DNA from: Sphingomonas sp. MA1305
GTDB taxonomy: Bacteria; Pseudomonadota; Alphaproteobacteria; Sphingomonadales; Sphingomonadaceae
Assembly (NCBI RefSeq): GCF_016107325.1
Contig: NZ_RCVT01000002.1
Coordinates: 248,001 to 312,000 of the forward strand
Direction of reading: 5' to 3'
DNA length: 64,000 bases
Under the pieces are notes generated by a model. That model saw nothing but the letters and a program-made list of their open reading frames with translations. It was not told the DNA's origin and made no database searches. Shown here in pieces: positions 47,199-57,109 of the stretch. Both the position numbers and the translations under genes were made by a program. How positions within the stretch are numbered: position 1 is the first letter of the stretch; each line of letters begins with the position of its first letter.

Positions 47199-47212
47199 TC
47201 ATTCCGTCAGTC

Positions 47213-47223
47213 TTGTCCGACAA
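47213..47223. promoter_or_regulatory. Operator TTGTCCGACAA upstream of GH2
   Basis: A perfect odd-centred palindrome (TTGTC-C-GACAA) lies 36-46 bases before the GH2 start, in the short gap after halogenase 4. It belongs to the GTCNGAC set at 37482, 39106, 52413 and 55710. The form resembles sites of FadR-type GntR regulators (family knowledge), but no such gene is in the window. Confidence 0.65.
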
Positions 47224-47236
47224 TAAACGGGGTGGT

Positions 47237-48751
47237 TCAGCGCGCAATCCCCGCCGCACCGTGGCGCGCGATAAAGGCCTGATGCGCGGGCATGTGACCG
47301 ACCGCCGCCTGCGTCACCGCCGCGATCCGCTCCAGCCGGGCGCGCGCCGCCTCGACCGGCATGCCGGCGGCGATCGGATCGAAGCCGCGCGCGCGCAGTC
47401 CCTGCCCGTCCATCACCGCCAGCCAGCTGGTCCGCGTGAACAGTTCGTCCGCCTCGCGATAGACGCGGCCGGTCGCACGGTAGATCGCCATCCGTTCGGC
47501 AAGGCTGTCGGGGATCGGCATCGCCGCCAGATCGCGCCAATAATCGCTGTCGTCGCGTTCGCTGGCGTGGAAATGCAGGATCAGGAAGTCGCGAATGCTT
47601 TCGAACTCCGCCACCATCAGCCGATTGTAGCGACGGATGTCGGCCGGCTCGAAGCCGCGCGTCGGCAGCATCTCCAGCAGCCGCGCGATCCCCGCCTGGA
47701 CGAGGTGGATGCTAGTCGATTCGAGCGGCTCCATGAAGCCGCTGGCGAGGCCAAGGCCGACGCAATTGCGCACCCAGAAGGCGTCGCGCCGCCCGGTGCG
47801 GAAGCGCAGCAGCCGCGGCTCGGCCAGCGGCGCGCCATCCAGCGACGCGAGCAGCTGCGCCGCGGCCTCGTCGTCGGACAAATGCGCGCTGGCATAGACA
47901 TAGCCGTTGCCGATGCGATGCTGCAGCGGGATGCGCCATTGCCAGCCGGCGGCGCGGGCGGTCGAGCGGGTATAGGGCACCGGCGGGCCGGACGGCGCGC
48001 TTGGCACCGCGACCGCGCGGTCGTTGGGCAGCCAATGCGCCCAATCCTCGAACCCCGTCTCCAGCGCTTGGCCGAGTAGCAGCGCGCGGAACCCCGAACA
48101 GTCGACGAACAGATCGGCGGCGATCCGCGTGCCGTCCGCCAGCGTCACCGCCTCGATCGCACCGCTGTCGCCATGCAGCACGACGTCGACGACCTTGCCC
48201 TCGACCCGCCGTACTCCCGCCGCCTCGGCATGACCACGCAGGAAGCGGGCGTAGAGACCTGCATCGAAATGGAAGGCATAGCCGATCTGCGCCAGCGGCG
48301 TGTTGCCCGCCTGCGGCCGCATGAAGCGGCCGGCGGCGGCGGCGGCCGCACAGATCGAATAGGCGTCGAGCGGCGCCGCGCCGCCTTCGTGTCGCAGCCG
48401 CTGCCAGATCGCCTCGAACGGCACCGCGCCGGCATCGACGCCGTAGGTGCCGAAGGGGTGGAAATAGCGATGCCCCTGCCGCCACCAATCGACGAATTCG
48501 ATGCCGAGCTTGTAGGTGCCGCCGGTGGCACGGACGAAATCGTCCTCGGCGATCCCGAGCAGCGCATTGAAGGCCTGGATCGGCGGGATGGTCGCCTCCC
48601 CGACGCCGACCGTGCCGATCTCCTCCGATTCGACCAGGGTGATCGCCGGTCCCTGCGGGCCGAGCACGCGGGCCAGCGCCGCCGCCGCCATCCAGCCGGC
48701 GGTGCCGCCGCCGACGATCGCGATGCTGGCGAGCGGCCGGTCGTCGCTCAT
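47237..48751 (-). CDS. Flavin-dependent 'tryptophan halogenase' family protein (halogenase 4)
   Basis: A 504-residue FAD-dependent halogenase homologue. GGGTAGW is at about residues 14-20, K81 in GTYKLGIEF is the catalytic-lysine candidate, and GWQWRIPLQHRIGNGYVY and PLESTSIHLVQ are intact. Start ATG 48751 overlaps the DUF6445 protein c stop by four bases, so the two are translated together. A longer ATG at 48769 lies inside that gene. This is the clearest halogenase / DUF6445 / TBDR unit in the window. The substrate is unknown. Confidence 0.88.
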   Translation of the reverse strand: MSDDRPLASIAIVGGGTAGWMAAAALARVLGPQGPAITLVESEEIGTVGVGEATIPPIQAFNALLGIAEDDFVRATGGTYKLGIEFVDWWRQGHRYFHPFGTYGVDAGAVPFEAIWQRLRHEGGAAPLDAYSICAAAAAAGRFMRPQAGNTPLAQIGYAFHFDAGLYARFLRGHAEAAGVRRVEGKVVDVVLHGDSGAIEAVTLADGTRIAADLFVDCSGFRALLLGQALETGFEDWAHWLPNDRAVAVPSAPSGPPVPYTRSTARAAGWQWRIPLQHRIGNGYVYASAHLSDDEAAAQLLASLDGAPLAEPRLLRFRTGRRDAFWVRNCVGLGLASGFMEPLESTSIHLVQAGIARLLEMLPTRGFEPADIRRYNRLMVAEFESIRDFLILHFHASERDDSDYWRDLAAMPIPDSLAERMAIYRATGRVYREADELFTRTSWLAVMDGQGLRARGFDPIAAGMPVEAARARLERIAAVTQAAVGHMPAHQAFIARHGAAGIAR

Positions 48752-49473
48752 GCCGCCGCCGTGCGGCATTGCAGGAAGAGATTGCCGGTCAGCCGGCCGG
48801 CGCGCGGATCGGCGGCGTCGCGCGGCAGTCGGGAGATGAGGCCGCTGTGCAGCAAGGCGGCGCGATAGAGGATCAGCCGGTCGGGCTTCGCCGCGACGGC
48901 CGCGGTGCGCACGAACCGCGCATCGTCCTCATCCATATAGCCGCCGGCCGGCAAGGCGGCGAGTTCGGCGTCGAGGGCGGCGCGATAGGCGGGCAGCCGA
49001 TCGGGATCGATCGTCTCATAGCCAGTCGCCCGGTGGCGGAAGAAGCCGGTGCCATCTGGCGAATCCGACAGATAGTGCACCGCGGCGAATTGCATCCGGT
49101 CGGCAGCATCGACATGCGGCACCCGCTGTTCCGCGCTCAGCGCTTCGCCTGGCAGCGTCACCAACGAAAAATTGCCCCGTGCGCGGGCCGGCATCACCGC
49201 CCCCGTGCCGAAATGCGCGGCGATCAGTGGCAGGGCGAAGCGGACCAGACCGTCGAGATAGGCGACCGGCGCCGGTGCGAGCAGGCCGGGATAATGGCTG
49301 CCGATGGTGTCGGCGGCGGCGAAGGCCGCGCTGGCGGCGGCGTCGCGGAGCCGGTCGAGCCACCCGGTGGCACGGTCGACGACGACGACGGGCTCGCGTT
49401 CCTCGCCGACGGCCATCACCGCGATCTGTGGGCTGGTGGTGAAGGGCGTGGAGTGCCGCGGTTCGGCGGGCAT
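48748..49473 (-). CDS. DUF6445 family protein c (candidate Fe/2-oxoglutarate oxygenase fold)
   Basis: A 241-residue paralogue of the proteins at 16742 and 19366. It has SHYPGL, SLVTLPG, RVPHVDAAD (H120, D122), GTGFFRHRATG, LLHSG (H209) and GRLTGNLF (R227). It keeps the HxD...H...R order, which supports a metal-dependent oxygenase-like role, still an inference. The ATG at 49473 has GGAGGG six bases upstream. The ATG at 49479 would touch the ribosome-binding site. It is translationally coupled to halogenase 4, and TBDR 3 lies immediately upstream behind a strong terminator. Confidence 0.72.
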   Translation of the reverse strand: MPAEPRHSTPFTTSPQIAVMAVGEEREPVVVVDRATGWLDRLRDAAASAAFAAADTIGSHYPGLLAPAPVAYLDGLVRFALPLIAAHFGTGAVMPARARGNFSLVTLPGEALSAEQRVPHVDAADRMQFAAVHYLSDSPDGTGFFRHRATGYETIDPDRLPAYRAALDAELAALPAGGYMDEDDARFVRTAAVAAKPDRLILYRAALLHSGLISRLPRDAADPRAGRLTGNLFLQCRTAAA

Positions 49474-49490
49474 CAGCATCCCTCCCCGAG

Positions 49491-49530
49491 AAAAATGGCC
49501 GGCATGGCGAGGATCAGACCATGCCGGCCA
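49491..49530 (-). terminator. Rho-independent terminator of TBDR 3
   Basis: On the minus strand a perfect 12-bp stem TGGCCGGCATGG/CCATGCCGGCCA with an 11-base loop is followed directly by TTTTT. It begins seven bases after the TBDR 3 stop and ends just before the DUF6445 protein c ribosome-binding site. Confidence 0.9.
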
Positions 49531-49537
49531 GGGAGGA

Positions 49538-52378
49538 TCAATAGGTGGCGCGCAGCGAGAAGCCGAAGCGCCGGTCGTTGAGCGTGTATTGCAGCGGCTG
49601 GCTGAGCGTGTTGATGTACGTCAGGTTCATCCGGTTGGTCAGGTTTACCGCATCGACCGACAGCGCGAGATGCGCGCTGAAATTGTAGCTGATCGACGCG
49701 TCGAGCGACGCATAGGGCTTCTGGAACTGCACCTGGTTGTTGGCGCCGCTACCCTGCGTCGTGTCGAAATATTTGCCGCGCCAGCTCCACGCCAGACGTG
49801 CGGTCACCGGACCCTTTTCGTACAGGCCGACGAGATTGTAGCTGTGCTTGGACAGCTTCTCGAGCGGCACCGTCGTCGGCACGTTCGACCCGGCCGTCGC
49901 GAACGGATTGGTCACGCTGCTGTCGACATAGGTGTAGTTCGCCTGCACGCCCAGGCCGCTGAGCAGGCCGGGCAGGAAGTCGAAGAACTGCTGATAGGCC
50001 GCTTCGACGCCCTTGACCGTGCCCCTGCCGGTGTTGACCGTCGTGCCGATCGCATAGGTCACGCCGTTGAACGGCAGGAAGGTGGTGCCGCCGGCCAGGA
50101 AACCGTCGACCTTCTTGTAGAAGGCGCCGAACGTCACCGATCCGGTCGGTGCGAAATACCATTCGGTCGTCAGGTCGAAATTGTCGGAGGTGATCGGCCG
50201 CAGATAGGGATTGCCCGACGATCCGGTCGGATATTGGGCAATCACGTTGCCATTGGCGTCGCGCTGCGTGAAGCCGATGATGTTTGGCGCGTTGAGCGAG
50301 ACGTTGGTCGCCATCTGGTCGAAGTTCGGCCGGGCGAACGACTTGGAATAGGCGAAGCGCGACTGCAGCGTATCGGTCAGGCGGGCGCGGATGTTGAAGC
50401 TGGGCAGCGCCTTGACGTATTCGCGCTGGACGTTGATCGGTGCTTGCGTGCCGTCGCTGTTGAAGATCGTCCCGGCCGAACCGGTGCGCGTCCGCACCAC
50501 GCGGACGCCGGCATTGCCGTCGATGCGGATGCCACCGATCGTGCCGGCATAATCGGCGGTCAGATAGGTCGCCAGCGTCCGCTCGGTCTGATGGTTGAGA
50601 TCACCGGGCGAGAAGCTGCTCTTCGGCGTCGCCCCGAACTTCGCCTCGGTCTTGACCAGGCTGTCCCACAGGCTGCTGCCCGGTTCGAAATTCGGATAGA
50701 GGATGCCGCCCGGCAGGGTGCGGCCGTCGAAGAAGTTGGGCGTTGGCCCCTTCAGCGCCAATTCGGGGAATTGCGACAGGCGGACGAAGGGCAGGCCATT
50801 GGCGGACGAACAGCTTGGGTTCGGCCCCGACGGCAGCAGGCAGAAGCCGTTCCACGTGCCGCGCAGGTCGATCGTGCTGTCGGCATAGCGCAGGCCGCCA
50901 CGCAGCTTCTGCAGGAAGCCGCCCTCGACGTCATATTCCAGGTCGTATTTCAGCGCCAATTGGTCCGCGTCGTTGCGCGTGATCGAATCGGCCATGTAGG
51001 TGAAGGCATAGTTGTTCGGGTCCGACAGCAGCGCCGGGTTGCGGACGTTCCATACCGGCCGCGATCCGCGCAGATCGAAGTCGACGATGCTCTGGTTCTT
51101 CGCCGTATAGGGCGTCTGCCCGGTCTGGTCGTAGAGCGAGATGACGAAGCCGTTGCGATCGGCATTGTAGGACGACTTGAGATATTGCGCGTCGAACACC
51201 GCATGCAGGCGGTCGGTCACGTCCCATTTCGCCGACAGCGTGTAATTGCCGGTGGTGTTGGTCAGATCCTGGTCGAAGCGCGCCGATTCGAACACCTGGT
51301 TGGCCAGCGAGCCCGACGTCGCATAACCGGCACTGTCGAAGGTGAAGTTGGCGCCGTTCAGCGGCGTCGTCGTCGCATTGCCGTTATTATTGTAATAATA
51401 ATATTTGCCCTGGCGGAAGAACTTGTAGCGGGAATAGAGCGCCTGCGCGGTGACCAGCAGATTGGGCGCCGCCTGCCACTGCCACGCACCGGCAATTCCG
51501 AGCCGCTTGCGGTCGCCGCCATCGTCGTAGATCTGCTCGCCATAGGGCACCTGCGCATTGGCGGGGGCGCCGGGGATGGTGATACCGGCGGGGATCGGCC
51601 CGAAGGCGCCGATCAGGATCGCGTCCTGGCGATAGGAGCTCTTGGCGTAGCTGCCGTTGAGCAGGAAGCCCATCTCGCCGATGCCGGTCTCGAAGCGGTT
51701 GCTGTACAGGCCCGACACCGATCCGCCGAACTTGTCGGCGCGATCGTAGTAATTGCCCTTGAAGGTCGCGCTGATCAGCTGACCCGGCTGGTCGAAGGGC
51801 AGGCGGGTGCGGATGTTGACGACACCGGCGACGTCGCCCTCGATCGTGCTGGCCGGCGGGTTCTTGAACACGTCGATGCCGGCGAGCAGTTCGGGCGGCA
51901 CCGCTTCGAGATCGAGCGTACGGCCGCCGGAGGCGGAGATGGCGGCGCGGCCGTCGATGAAGTTGCTGACCTGGGTCAGGCCGCGCACGGTGATCGCCGG
52001 GGTGGTACGGTGGTCGAAGTCGGTCGCGCCCTCGCCATAGCGACGCTGGATCTGCACGCCGGTGATCCGCTGCAGCGCCTCGACGGTATTGGCGTCGGGC
52101 AGCTTGCCAATGTCCTGCGCATTGACCGAATCGACGATCTGGTTGGCGTTGCGCTTGATCGCCTGCGCCGAGCGCAACGATTCACGCACGCCGGTGACGA
52201 CGATGTCCTGTTCGCTGGGGGTAGTGGCCGCCTGATCGGCGGTCTGCGCCGCGACCTGCGCCGCGGCGGCGATCGTGCTGCTCGGCGGCGCGGTCTGGGC
52301 GTCCGCCGTGGTCGCCAGGCCAAGACTCATCGCCACGGCCGATGCGCCACCCAGCAGGCGCAGGTGTCCCGTCTTCAT
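49538..52378 (-). CDS. TonB-dependent receptor 3 (arabinogalactan/galactoside locus)
   Basis: A 946-residue outer-membrane receptor with a signal peptide ending ATTADAQ. A DIVVTGVRESLRSAQAIKRN plug start, DIGKLPDANTVEALQRITGVQ and a long barrel follow, and it ends in the aromatic FGFSLRATY. It has the same architecture class as TBDR 1. It is likely to import galacto- or arabino-oligosaccharides, based on neighbours and on the GTCNGAC-type operators in its promoter. The ATG at 52378 has GGGGAGG just upstream. It ends at a strong terminator, so read-through to the DUF6445/halogenase pair should be limited. Confidence 0.93.
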   Translation of the reverse strand: MKTGHLRLLGGASAVAMSLGLATTADAQTAPPSSTIAAAAQVAAQTADQAATTPSEQDIVVTGVRESLRSAQAIKRNANQIVDSVNAQDIGKLPDANTVEALQRITGVQIQRRYGEGATDFDHRTTPAITVRGLTQVSNFIDGRAAISASGGRTLDLEAVPPELLAGIDVFKNPPASTIEGDVAGVVNIRTRLPFDQPGQLISATFKGNYYDRADKFGGSVSGLYSNRFETGIGEMGFLLNGSYAKSSYRQDAILIGAFGPIPAGITIPGAPANAQVPYGEQIYDDGGDRKRLGIAGAWQWQAAPNLLVTAQALYSRYKFFRQGKYYYYNNNGNATTTPLNGANFTFDSAGYATSGSLANQVFESARFDQDLTNTTGNYTLSAKWDVTDRLHAVFDAQYLKSSYNADRNGFVISLYDQTGQTPYTAKNQSIVDFDLRGSRPVWNVRNPALLSDPNNYAFTYMADSITRNDADQLALKYDLEYDVEGGFLQKLRGGLRYADSTIDLRGTWNGFCLLPSGPNPSCSSANGLPFVRLSQFPELALKGPTPNFFDGRTLPGGILYPNFEPGSSLWDSLVKTEAKFGATPKSSFSPGDLNHQTERTLATYLTADYAGTIGGIRIDGNAGVRVVRTRTGSAGTIFNSDGTQAPINVQREYVKALPSFNIRARLTDTLQSRFAYSKSFARPNFDQMATNVSLNAPNIIGFTQRDANGNVIAQYPTGSSGNPYLRPITSDNFDLTTEWYFAPTGSVTFGAFYKKVDGFLAGGTTFLPFNGVTYAIGTTVNTGRGTVKGVEAAYQQFFDFLPGLLSGLGVQANYTYVDSSVTNPFATAGSNVPTTVPLEKLSKHSYNLVGLYEKGPVTARLAWSWRGKYFDTTQGSGANNQVQFQKPYASLDASISYNFSAHLALSVDAVNLTNRMNLTYINTLSQPLQYTLNDRRFGFSLRATY

Positions 52379-52411
52379 ACATCCTCCCCGTCAGAGCCGC
52401 TTCCCGGCCGT

Positions 52412-52450
52412 ATGTCGGACATAATACCGGATGATTTGTGCAGACAAATG
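52412..52450 (-). promoter_or_regulatory. TBDR 3 promoter with two operator-like palindromes
   Basis: A perfect palindrome TATGTC-G-GACATA (52412-52424) lies 34 bases before the start, and TTTGT-GCAG-ACAAA lies at 52436-52449. Read on the minus strand, TTTGTC and TATTAT with a 16-base spacer form a plausible promoter, so the sites overlap -35 and the region just after -10. The remaining AT-rich stretch to 52600 also holds GTTGCGCAAC (52579-52588). With the terminator at 52648, these explain the 322-base gap. Confidence 0.6.
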
Positions 52451-52647
52451 AAATCGGCGTCAGGCGGGATTTGATGGATGTCAAAGTCGAAGAAAGACAT
52501 CCGATGTGGCCTTAATGTCACTCAGATGAGGATGATGTCCCACATTTCGTAATTTTTCCTCATATAGTTGATTTATTGTTGCGCAACTTGGCGTAGGAAG
52601 CGCCGATCGCTGGACGTATTGGACTCGTCCGCAGCGGAGCCCGCACG

Positions 52648-52678
52648 AAAAAACCGGGGCCGCATGGCGACCCCGGTT
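52648..52678 (-). terminator. Rho-independent terminator after the dehydratase gene
   Basis: On the minus strand the stem AACCGGGG/CCCCGGTT with an 11-base loop is followed by a run of T residues (six A residues at 52648-52653 on the plus strand). It lies 23 bases after the dehydratase stop. Confidence 0.88.
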
Positions 52679-52700
52679 CCCTTGTCGGCGCAAAGCCGCG

Positions 52701-54500
52701 TCAGTGATTGTCGCGCGGCAGTCCCATTGTCTGCGCAATGCGCTGGTATTTTTCCGCGCCTTCCAAAATGGCGCCCGTGTTCATCTGGCCCACGACGCTG
52801 CGCTGGATCTCCTGCCAGGGCGTCTGCGACGCCGGATAGGCATAGCCGCCCGCCGCCTCGAGCGCATGGCGCCGCTCGGCGAGTTCCGCGTCCGGGATCA
52901 GTACGTCGACCGTGCCCTTGTTGAGGTCGATGCGAACGCGATCGCCGGTACGCAGCAAGGCCAGCCCGCCCATCGCCGCCGCTTCGGGCGAGGCGTTGAG
53001 GATCGACGGCGACCCGCTCGTCCCCGACTGGCGGCCGTCGCCGACGCACGGCAGCGCGTGGACGCCCTCGGTGATCAGATAGGCGGGCGGCCGCATGTTG
53101 ACCACTTCCGCCGCGCCCGGATAGCCGATCGGCCCGGCGCCACGCATGAACATCAGCGTTTGCGGTGTGATGCCGAGCGACGGATCGTCGATCCGGTGAT
53201 GGTAATCCTCCGGTCCGTCGAACACCACCGCCGGTCCCTCGAACGCATCGGGATCGTCGGGGTTGGACAGATAGCGGTCACGGAACTCGTCGGAGATCAC
53301 GCTGGTCTTCATGATCGCCGCATCGAACAGATTGCCGGACAGGACGATGAAGCCCGCCCGCTCCTTCAGCGGCCGATCATACGGGCGGATCACCGCCTCG
53401 TCCTCGATCGTCGCATCGCGGCAATTGTCGCCGATCGTGCGGCCGTTGACCGTCGGCGCATCCTCATGGATCAGCCCCTGGCCCATCAGCTGGTTGACCA
53501 CCGCGGGCACGCCGCCGGCCCGGTAATAATCCTCGCCGAGATACTCGCCCGCCGGCTGCAGGTTGACGAGCAGCGGCACGTCATGCCCCTGCTCCTGCCA
53601 GTCGGTCAGCGGCAGATCGACACCGACATGGCGCGCCAGCGCGGCGAGGTGGATCGGCGCGTTGGTCGACCCGCCGATCGCCGAATTGACGCGGATCGCA
53701 TTGTGGAAGGCCTCCTTGGTCAGGATGTCGGACGGCTTCAGGTCCTCGGCGACCATCTCGACGATCCGCTTGCCGGTGCGGTACGACACTTCCTGGCGGT
53801 CGCGATACGGCGCGGGAATCGCGGCGGAGCCGGGCAGGCTCATGCCCAGCGCCTCGGCCAGGCTGTTCATCGTCGTCGCCGTGCCCATCGTGTTGCAATA
53901 GCCGGTCGACGGCGCCGACGAGGCGACGAGGCGGATGAACTCCTTGTCGTCGATCTCGCCCGCGGCGAGCATCTGCCGCGCCTTCCAGACGATCGTGCCC
54001 GATCCGGTGCGCTCGCCCTTGTGCCAGCCGTTGAGCATCGGCCCGACGGACAGCGCGATCGCCGGAATGTTCACCGTCGCCGCCGCCATCAGGCAGGCCG
54101 GCGTCGTCTTGTCGCAGCCGATGGTCAGCACCACGCCGTCGAGCGGATAGCCGTACAGCACCTCGACCAGCCCGAGATACGACAGGTTGCGGTCGAGCCC
54201 CGCGGTCGGCCGCTTGCCCGTCTCCTGGATCGGGTGGACGGGGAATTCGATCGCGATGCCGCCCGCCTCGCGAATGCCCTCACGCACCCGCTCGGCAAGG
54301 ACGAGATGATGGCGGTTGCAGGGCGACAGGTCGCTGCCGGTCTGGGCGATGCCGATGATCGGCTTGCCCGATTGCAGTTCCTCCAGGCTCAGACCGAAGT
54401 TGAGATAGCGCTCCAGATAAAGCGCGGTCATGTCGATGTTGGCGGGATTGTCGAACCATGCGCGGCTGCGCAGTTTGCCCGTCGGGGCTTCGCTCGTCAT
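52701..54500 (-). CDS. IlvD/Edd-family sugar-acid dehydratase (arabinonate/galactonate type)
   Basis: A 599-residue iron-sulfur dehydratase. Cysteines C61 (SPCNRHH), C129 ([10 protein letters not shown]) and one in TGYCNTMG match the cluster ligands of pentonate dehydratases. [16 protein letters not shown] and the C-terminal [14 protein letters not shown] are also typical. L-arabinonate, D-xylonate and D-galactonate are substrates in this subgroup. Here it fills the otherwise missing dehydratase step between the lactonase and DgoK. It follows galM by 14 bases on the same strand, so they form one operon ending in the terminator at 52648. Confidence 0.92.
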   Translation of the reverse strand: MTSEAPTGKLRSRAWFDNPANIDMTALYLERYLNFGLSLEELQSGKPIIGIAQTGSDLSPCNRHHLVLAERVREGIREAGGIAIEFPVHPIQETGKRPTAGLDRNLSYLGLVEVLYGYPLDGVVLTIGCDKTTPACLMAAATVNIPAIALSVGPMLNGWHKGERTGSGTIVWKARQMLAAGEIDDKEFIRLVASSAPSTGYCNTMGTATTMNSLAEALGMSLPGSAAIPAPYRDRQEVSYRTGKRIVEMVAEDLKPSDILTKEAFHNAIRVNSAIGGSTNAPIHLAALARHVGVDLPLTDWQEQGHDVPLLVNLQPAGEYLGEDYYRAGGVPAVVNQLMGQGLIHEDAPTVNGRTIGDNCRDATIEDEAVIRPYDRPLKERAGFIVLSGNLFDAAIMKTSVISDEFRDRYLSNPDDPDAFEGPAVVFDGPEDYHHRIDDPSLGITPQTLMFMRGAGPIGYPGAAEVVNMRPPAYLITEGVHALPCVGDGRQSGTSGSPSILNASPEAAAMGGLALLRTGDRVRIDLNKGTVDVLIPDAELAERRHALEAAGGYAYPASQTPWQEIQRSVVGQMNTGAILEGAEKYQRIAQTMGLPRDNH

Positions 54501-54514
54501 GGGGAAGGCTCCGG

Positions 54515-55657
54515 TCAGCGTGTCGTCGACACGCGGTAGATCATGCGGTGGTGATAGGTCTGGCCGGGGTTGAGCCGCGCCGACCCGAAGGCGGGATGGT
54601 TGGGCGTGTCCGGGAACACCTGCGGCTCCAACGCGAAGGCGTCGCCCATGCGATAGACATGGCCCTGTTTGCCGGCGATCGTCCCGTCCAGGAAATTGCC
54701 GGAATAGAATTGCACGCCCGGTTCGGTGCTCAGCACTTCGAGCACGCGACCGGACGCCGGATCCTCCACCCGCGCGGCGAGCTGCGGTTCGGCGGTACGG
54801 CCCTTGTCGAGCACGAAATTATGGTCGTAGCCGCGACCGATCGCGATCTGCGGATCACGGCCGTCGCGGATATCCTGGCCGATCGCCCGCCCCCGGGTGA
54901 AGTCGAACACCGTTCCCGCCACCGGCTTCAGCTCGCCGGTCGGGATCAGCGTCGCGTCGACCGGCGTGTAGCGCGCCGCGGGCACCGTCATGCGCTGCGC
55001 ATAGATGCCGCCTGCCGATCCCTCGCCCGCCAGGTTGAACAGCGCGTGGTTGGTCAAATTGACGATCGTCGGCGCGTCGGTCTTCGCCTGCATGTCGATG
55101 GTCAGCGCGCCCTTGTCGTCCAGCGCATAGGTGACGGTGACGTCGAGCTTGCCGGGATAGCCCTGATCGCCCGCCGGGCTGGTCAGCGCCATCGTCACGC
55201 TCGCTTGCGGCCCCTGATTGACCGACACGATCCGCCACACCGCCTTGTCGAAGCCGGTGGTGCCGCCGTGCAGCGAATTGGTCTTGTCGTTGAGGGGCAG
55301 CTGGTAGGTCTTGCCGTCCAGCGCGAACTTGCCGCCGGCGATGCGATTGGCATAGCGGCCGACGGTCTGGCCCCAGAAATTGGGCTTGGTGACATAGCTG
55401 GCGGCATCGTCGTGGCCGAGCGCGATGTCGGCGACCGTTCCGTTGCGGTCCGGCGCGCGGAACGACTGCAGCGTCGCGCCCAGCGTCATGATCCGCGCCG
55501 TGACGCCATTGGCGCCGGTCAGCGTCACCGCCTCGATCCGCGTGCCGTCGGGCAGCGCACCGAATGCTTCGCGCTTGGCCGTCGAGGCCGCGGCCGGCGC
55601 GGCAAGGCCGAGCGCCGCGACTACGACCGGCGCGATCATCGTGGAAGGCTTGGGCAT
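54515..55657 (-). CDS. galM: Aldose 1-epimerase (galactose mutarotase), secreted
   Basis: A 380-residue mutarotase. An N-terminal hydrophobic leader ([18 protein letters not shown]) suggests export. The GalM fold motifs are all present: [26 protein letters not shown] (catalytic His), YDHNFVLD, and [16 protein letters not shown] with the catalytic Glu region. It interconverts galactose anomers before oxidation. ATG 55657 has GGAGGAGAA upstream. It is divergent from the FucP/GluP-type transporter and upstream of the dehydratase. Confidence 0.93.
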   Translation of the reverse strand: MPKPSTMIAPVVVAALGLAAPAAASTAKREAFGALPDGTRIEAVTLTGANGVTARIMTLGATLQSFRAPDRNGTVADIALGHDDAASYVTKPNFWGQTVGRYANRIAGGKFALDGKTYQLPLNDKTNSLHGGTTGFDKAVWRIVSVNQGPQASVTMALTSPAGDQGYPGKLDVTVTYALDDKGALTIDMQAKTDAPTIVNLTNHALFNLAGEGSAGGIYAQRMTVPAARYTPVDATLIPTGELKPVAGTVFDFTRGRAIGQDIRDGRDPQIAIGRGYDHNFVLDKGRTAEPQLAARVEDPASGRVLEVLSTEPGVQFYSGNFLDGTIAGKQGHVYRMGDAFALEPQVFPDTPNHPAFGSARLNPGQTYHHRMIYRVSTTR

Positions 55658-55705
55658 CGTTCTCCTCCGGGACCGGTCGTTTCCGATTGACCGTATCACG
55701 GACGG

Positions 55706-55725
55706 CTTATAGTCAGACATATAAG
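55706..55725. promoter_or_regulatory. Operator-like site in the galM/transporter divergent region
   Basis: CTTATAGTCAGACATATAAG contains the GTCAGAC core with AT flanks, a fifth member of the locus-D motif set. It lies about 50 bases before galM and 70 before the MFS gene, so it could control both. Confidence 0.5.
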
Positions 55726-55794
55726 AGCGCAAGCCGTTCTGCCGGGCGGGGAGCGATCGGTGGGGCACGGCGGCGCCGTGAAGGAGAGGGTTCG

Positions 55795-57102
55795 ATGGCC
55801 GGAGGATTCGTCAACACATCCGCGGGTACGCCCGTCGGGGGGGCTTCCGCCTCCTACCGGCCCGCGCTCGCGCTGCTCGCCTCGCTGTTCTTCATGTGGG
55901 GCTTCATCACCGTCATCAACAACACGCTGCTGCCGCATCTGCGCAGCGTGTTCGAGCTCAACTATTTCCAGACCGGGCTGATCGAGTCCGTATGGTTCAT
56001 CGGCTATCTGCTCGCCTCGATCCCGGCGGCGAAGCTGATCGAGCGGATCGGCTATCAACGCGCCCTGACGACGGGCCTCGGCGTGATGACGCTCGGCTCG
56101 CTCGGCATGATCCTGGCGGCATCGATGGTATCCTACGGCGTCACCGTCGCCTCGCTGTTCGTCGTGTCGTGCGGCATCGCGCTGCTGCAGGTGGCGGCCA
56201 ATCCCTATGTCGCGGTGATCGGACCGCCGGAGAGCGCCGAGGGACGGCTGACGCTGGTCCAGGCGTTCAACACCACCGGTGACGTACTCGCGATCATCTT
56301 CGGCAAATATCTGATTCTCGCCCGGACCACCGCCGGCACCGCGGCGCACGGTACGCAGCTGACCGAGGCGCAGCGGATGGCCGATGCGCAGGCGACCGAA
56401 CTGCCCTATCTCATCGTCGCGATCGTGCTGGCGCTGCTCGCGGTGCTGATCGCCCGCGCAAAACTGCCCGCGCTCGGCGCTGCCACCCAGCGCGCCAATG
56501 CGGAGGATCGCCGCGGCCTGTCGCTGTGGAACCACCGCAACCTGATCCTCGGCTGCGTCGGCATCGCGCTCTGCGTGCTCGGCGAGATCGGCGTCAGCAG
56601 CTATTTCATCAACTTCGTGTCGCAGCCCGACATCGCCAATCTGACGCAGGAGCATGCCGCCTCCTACCTCCTCTTCTTCTGGGGCGGGATGATGGTCGGC
56701 CGCTTCGCCGGCGCCGCGCTGATGCGCAAGATCGCCGCCCAGCATGTGCTGGCGCTCTTCTCGCTGATCGCGCTGGCGGGGACGCTGACCGCCGCCTTTG
56801 TGACCGGGCCGGTGGCGATGTACGGCCTGATCGTCTCGGGCCTCGGCATCTCGATCATGTTCCCGGCGATCTTCGCGCTGGCGATCCGCGGCCTCGGCCC
56901 GCTGACTGAGGAAGGTTCGGGTCTGCTGATCATGTCGATCGCCGGCGGCGCGCTCGCCTCGATCCAGGGCAAGATCGGCGACAATTTCGGCCTGCACTGG
57001 GGCTTCCTGATCCCGGCGGGCTGCGCGCTCTACGTGCTGTTCTACGCGCTGGTCGGGTCCAGGCCGACCAGCGCGCTGCCCGATCAGCAGGCGGCGGTCT
57101 GA
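55795..57102 (+). CDS. FHS-family MFS sugar transporter (GluP/FucP-like)
   Basis: A 435-residue sugar:proton symporter with twelve helices. FFMWGFITVINNTLLPHLR in helix 1, LLQVAANPYVAVIGP, and RLTLVQAFNTTGDVLA are signatures of the glucose/galactose/fucose (FHS) transporters. It probably takes galactose, possibly also arabinose or glucose, into the cytoplasm for the 1-dehydrogenase. ATG 55795 has AAGGAGAGGG upstream. First gene of the plus-strand unit with GH27 and GH30. Confidence 0.93.
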   Translation: MAGGFVNTSAGTPVGGASASYRPALALLASLFFMWGFITVINNTLLPHLRSVFELNYFQTGLIESVWFIGYLLASIPAAKLIERIGYQRALTTGLGVMTLGSLGMILAASMVSYGVTVASLFVVSCGIALLQVAANPYVAVIGPPESAEGRLTLVQAFNTTGDVLAIIFGKYLILARTTAGTAAHGTQLTEAQRMADAQATELPYLIVAIVLALLAVLIARAKLPALGAATQRANAEDRRGLSLWNHRNLILGCVGIALCVLGEIGVSSYFINFVSQPDIANLTQEHAASYLLFFWGGMMVGRFAGAALMRKIAAQHVLALFSLIALAGTLTAAFVTGPVAMYGLIVSGLGISIMFPAIFALAIRGLGPLTEEGSGLLIMSIAGGALASIQGKIGDNFGLHWGFLIPAGCALYVLFYALVGSRPTSALPDQQAAV

Positions 57103-57109
57103 CGTCAGG

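Noticed and set aside
52481..52738. Small open frame in the gap upstream of TBDR 3
   Set aside because: It overlaps the dehydratase terminator and the 3' end of the dehydratase gene, lacks a ribosome-binding site and has random-looking composition.
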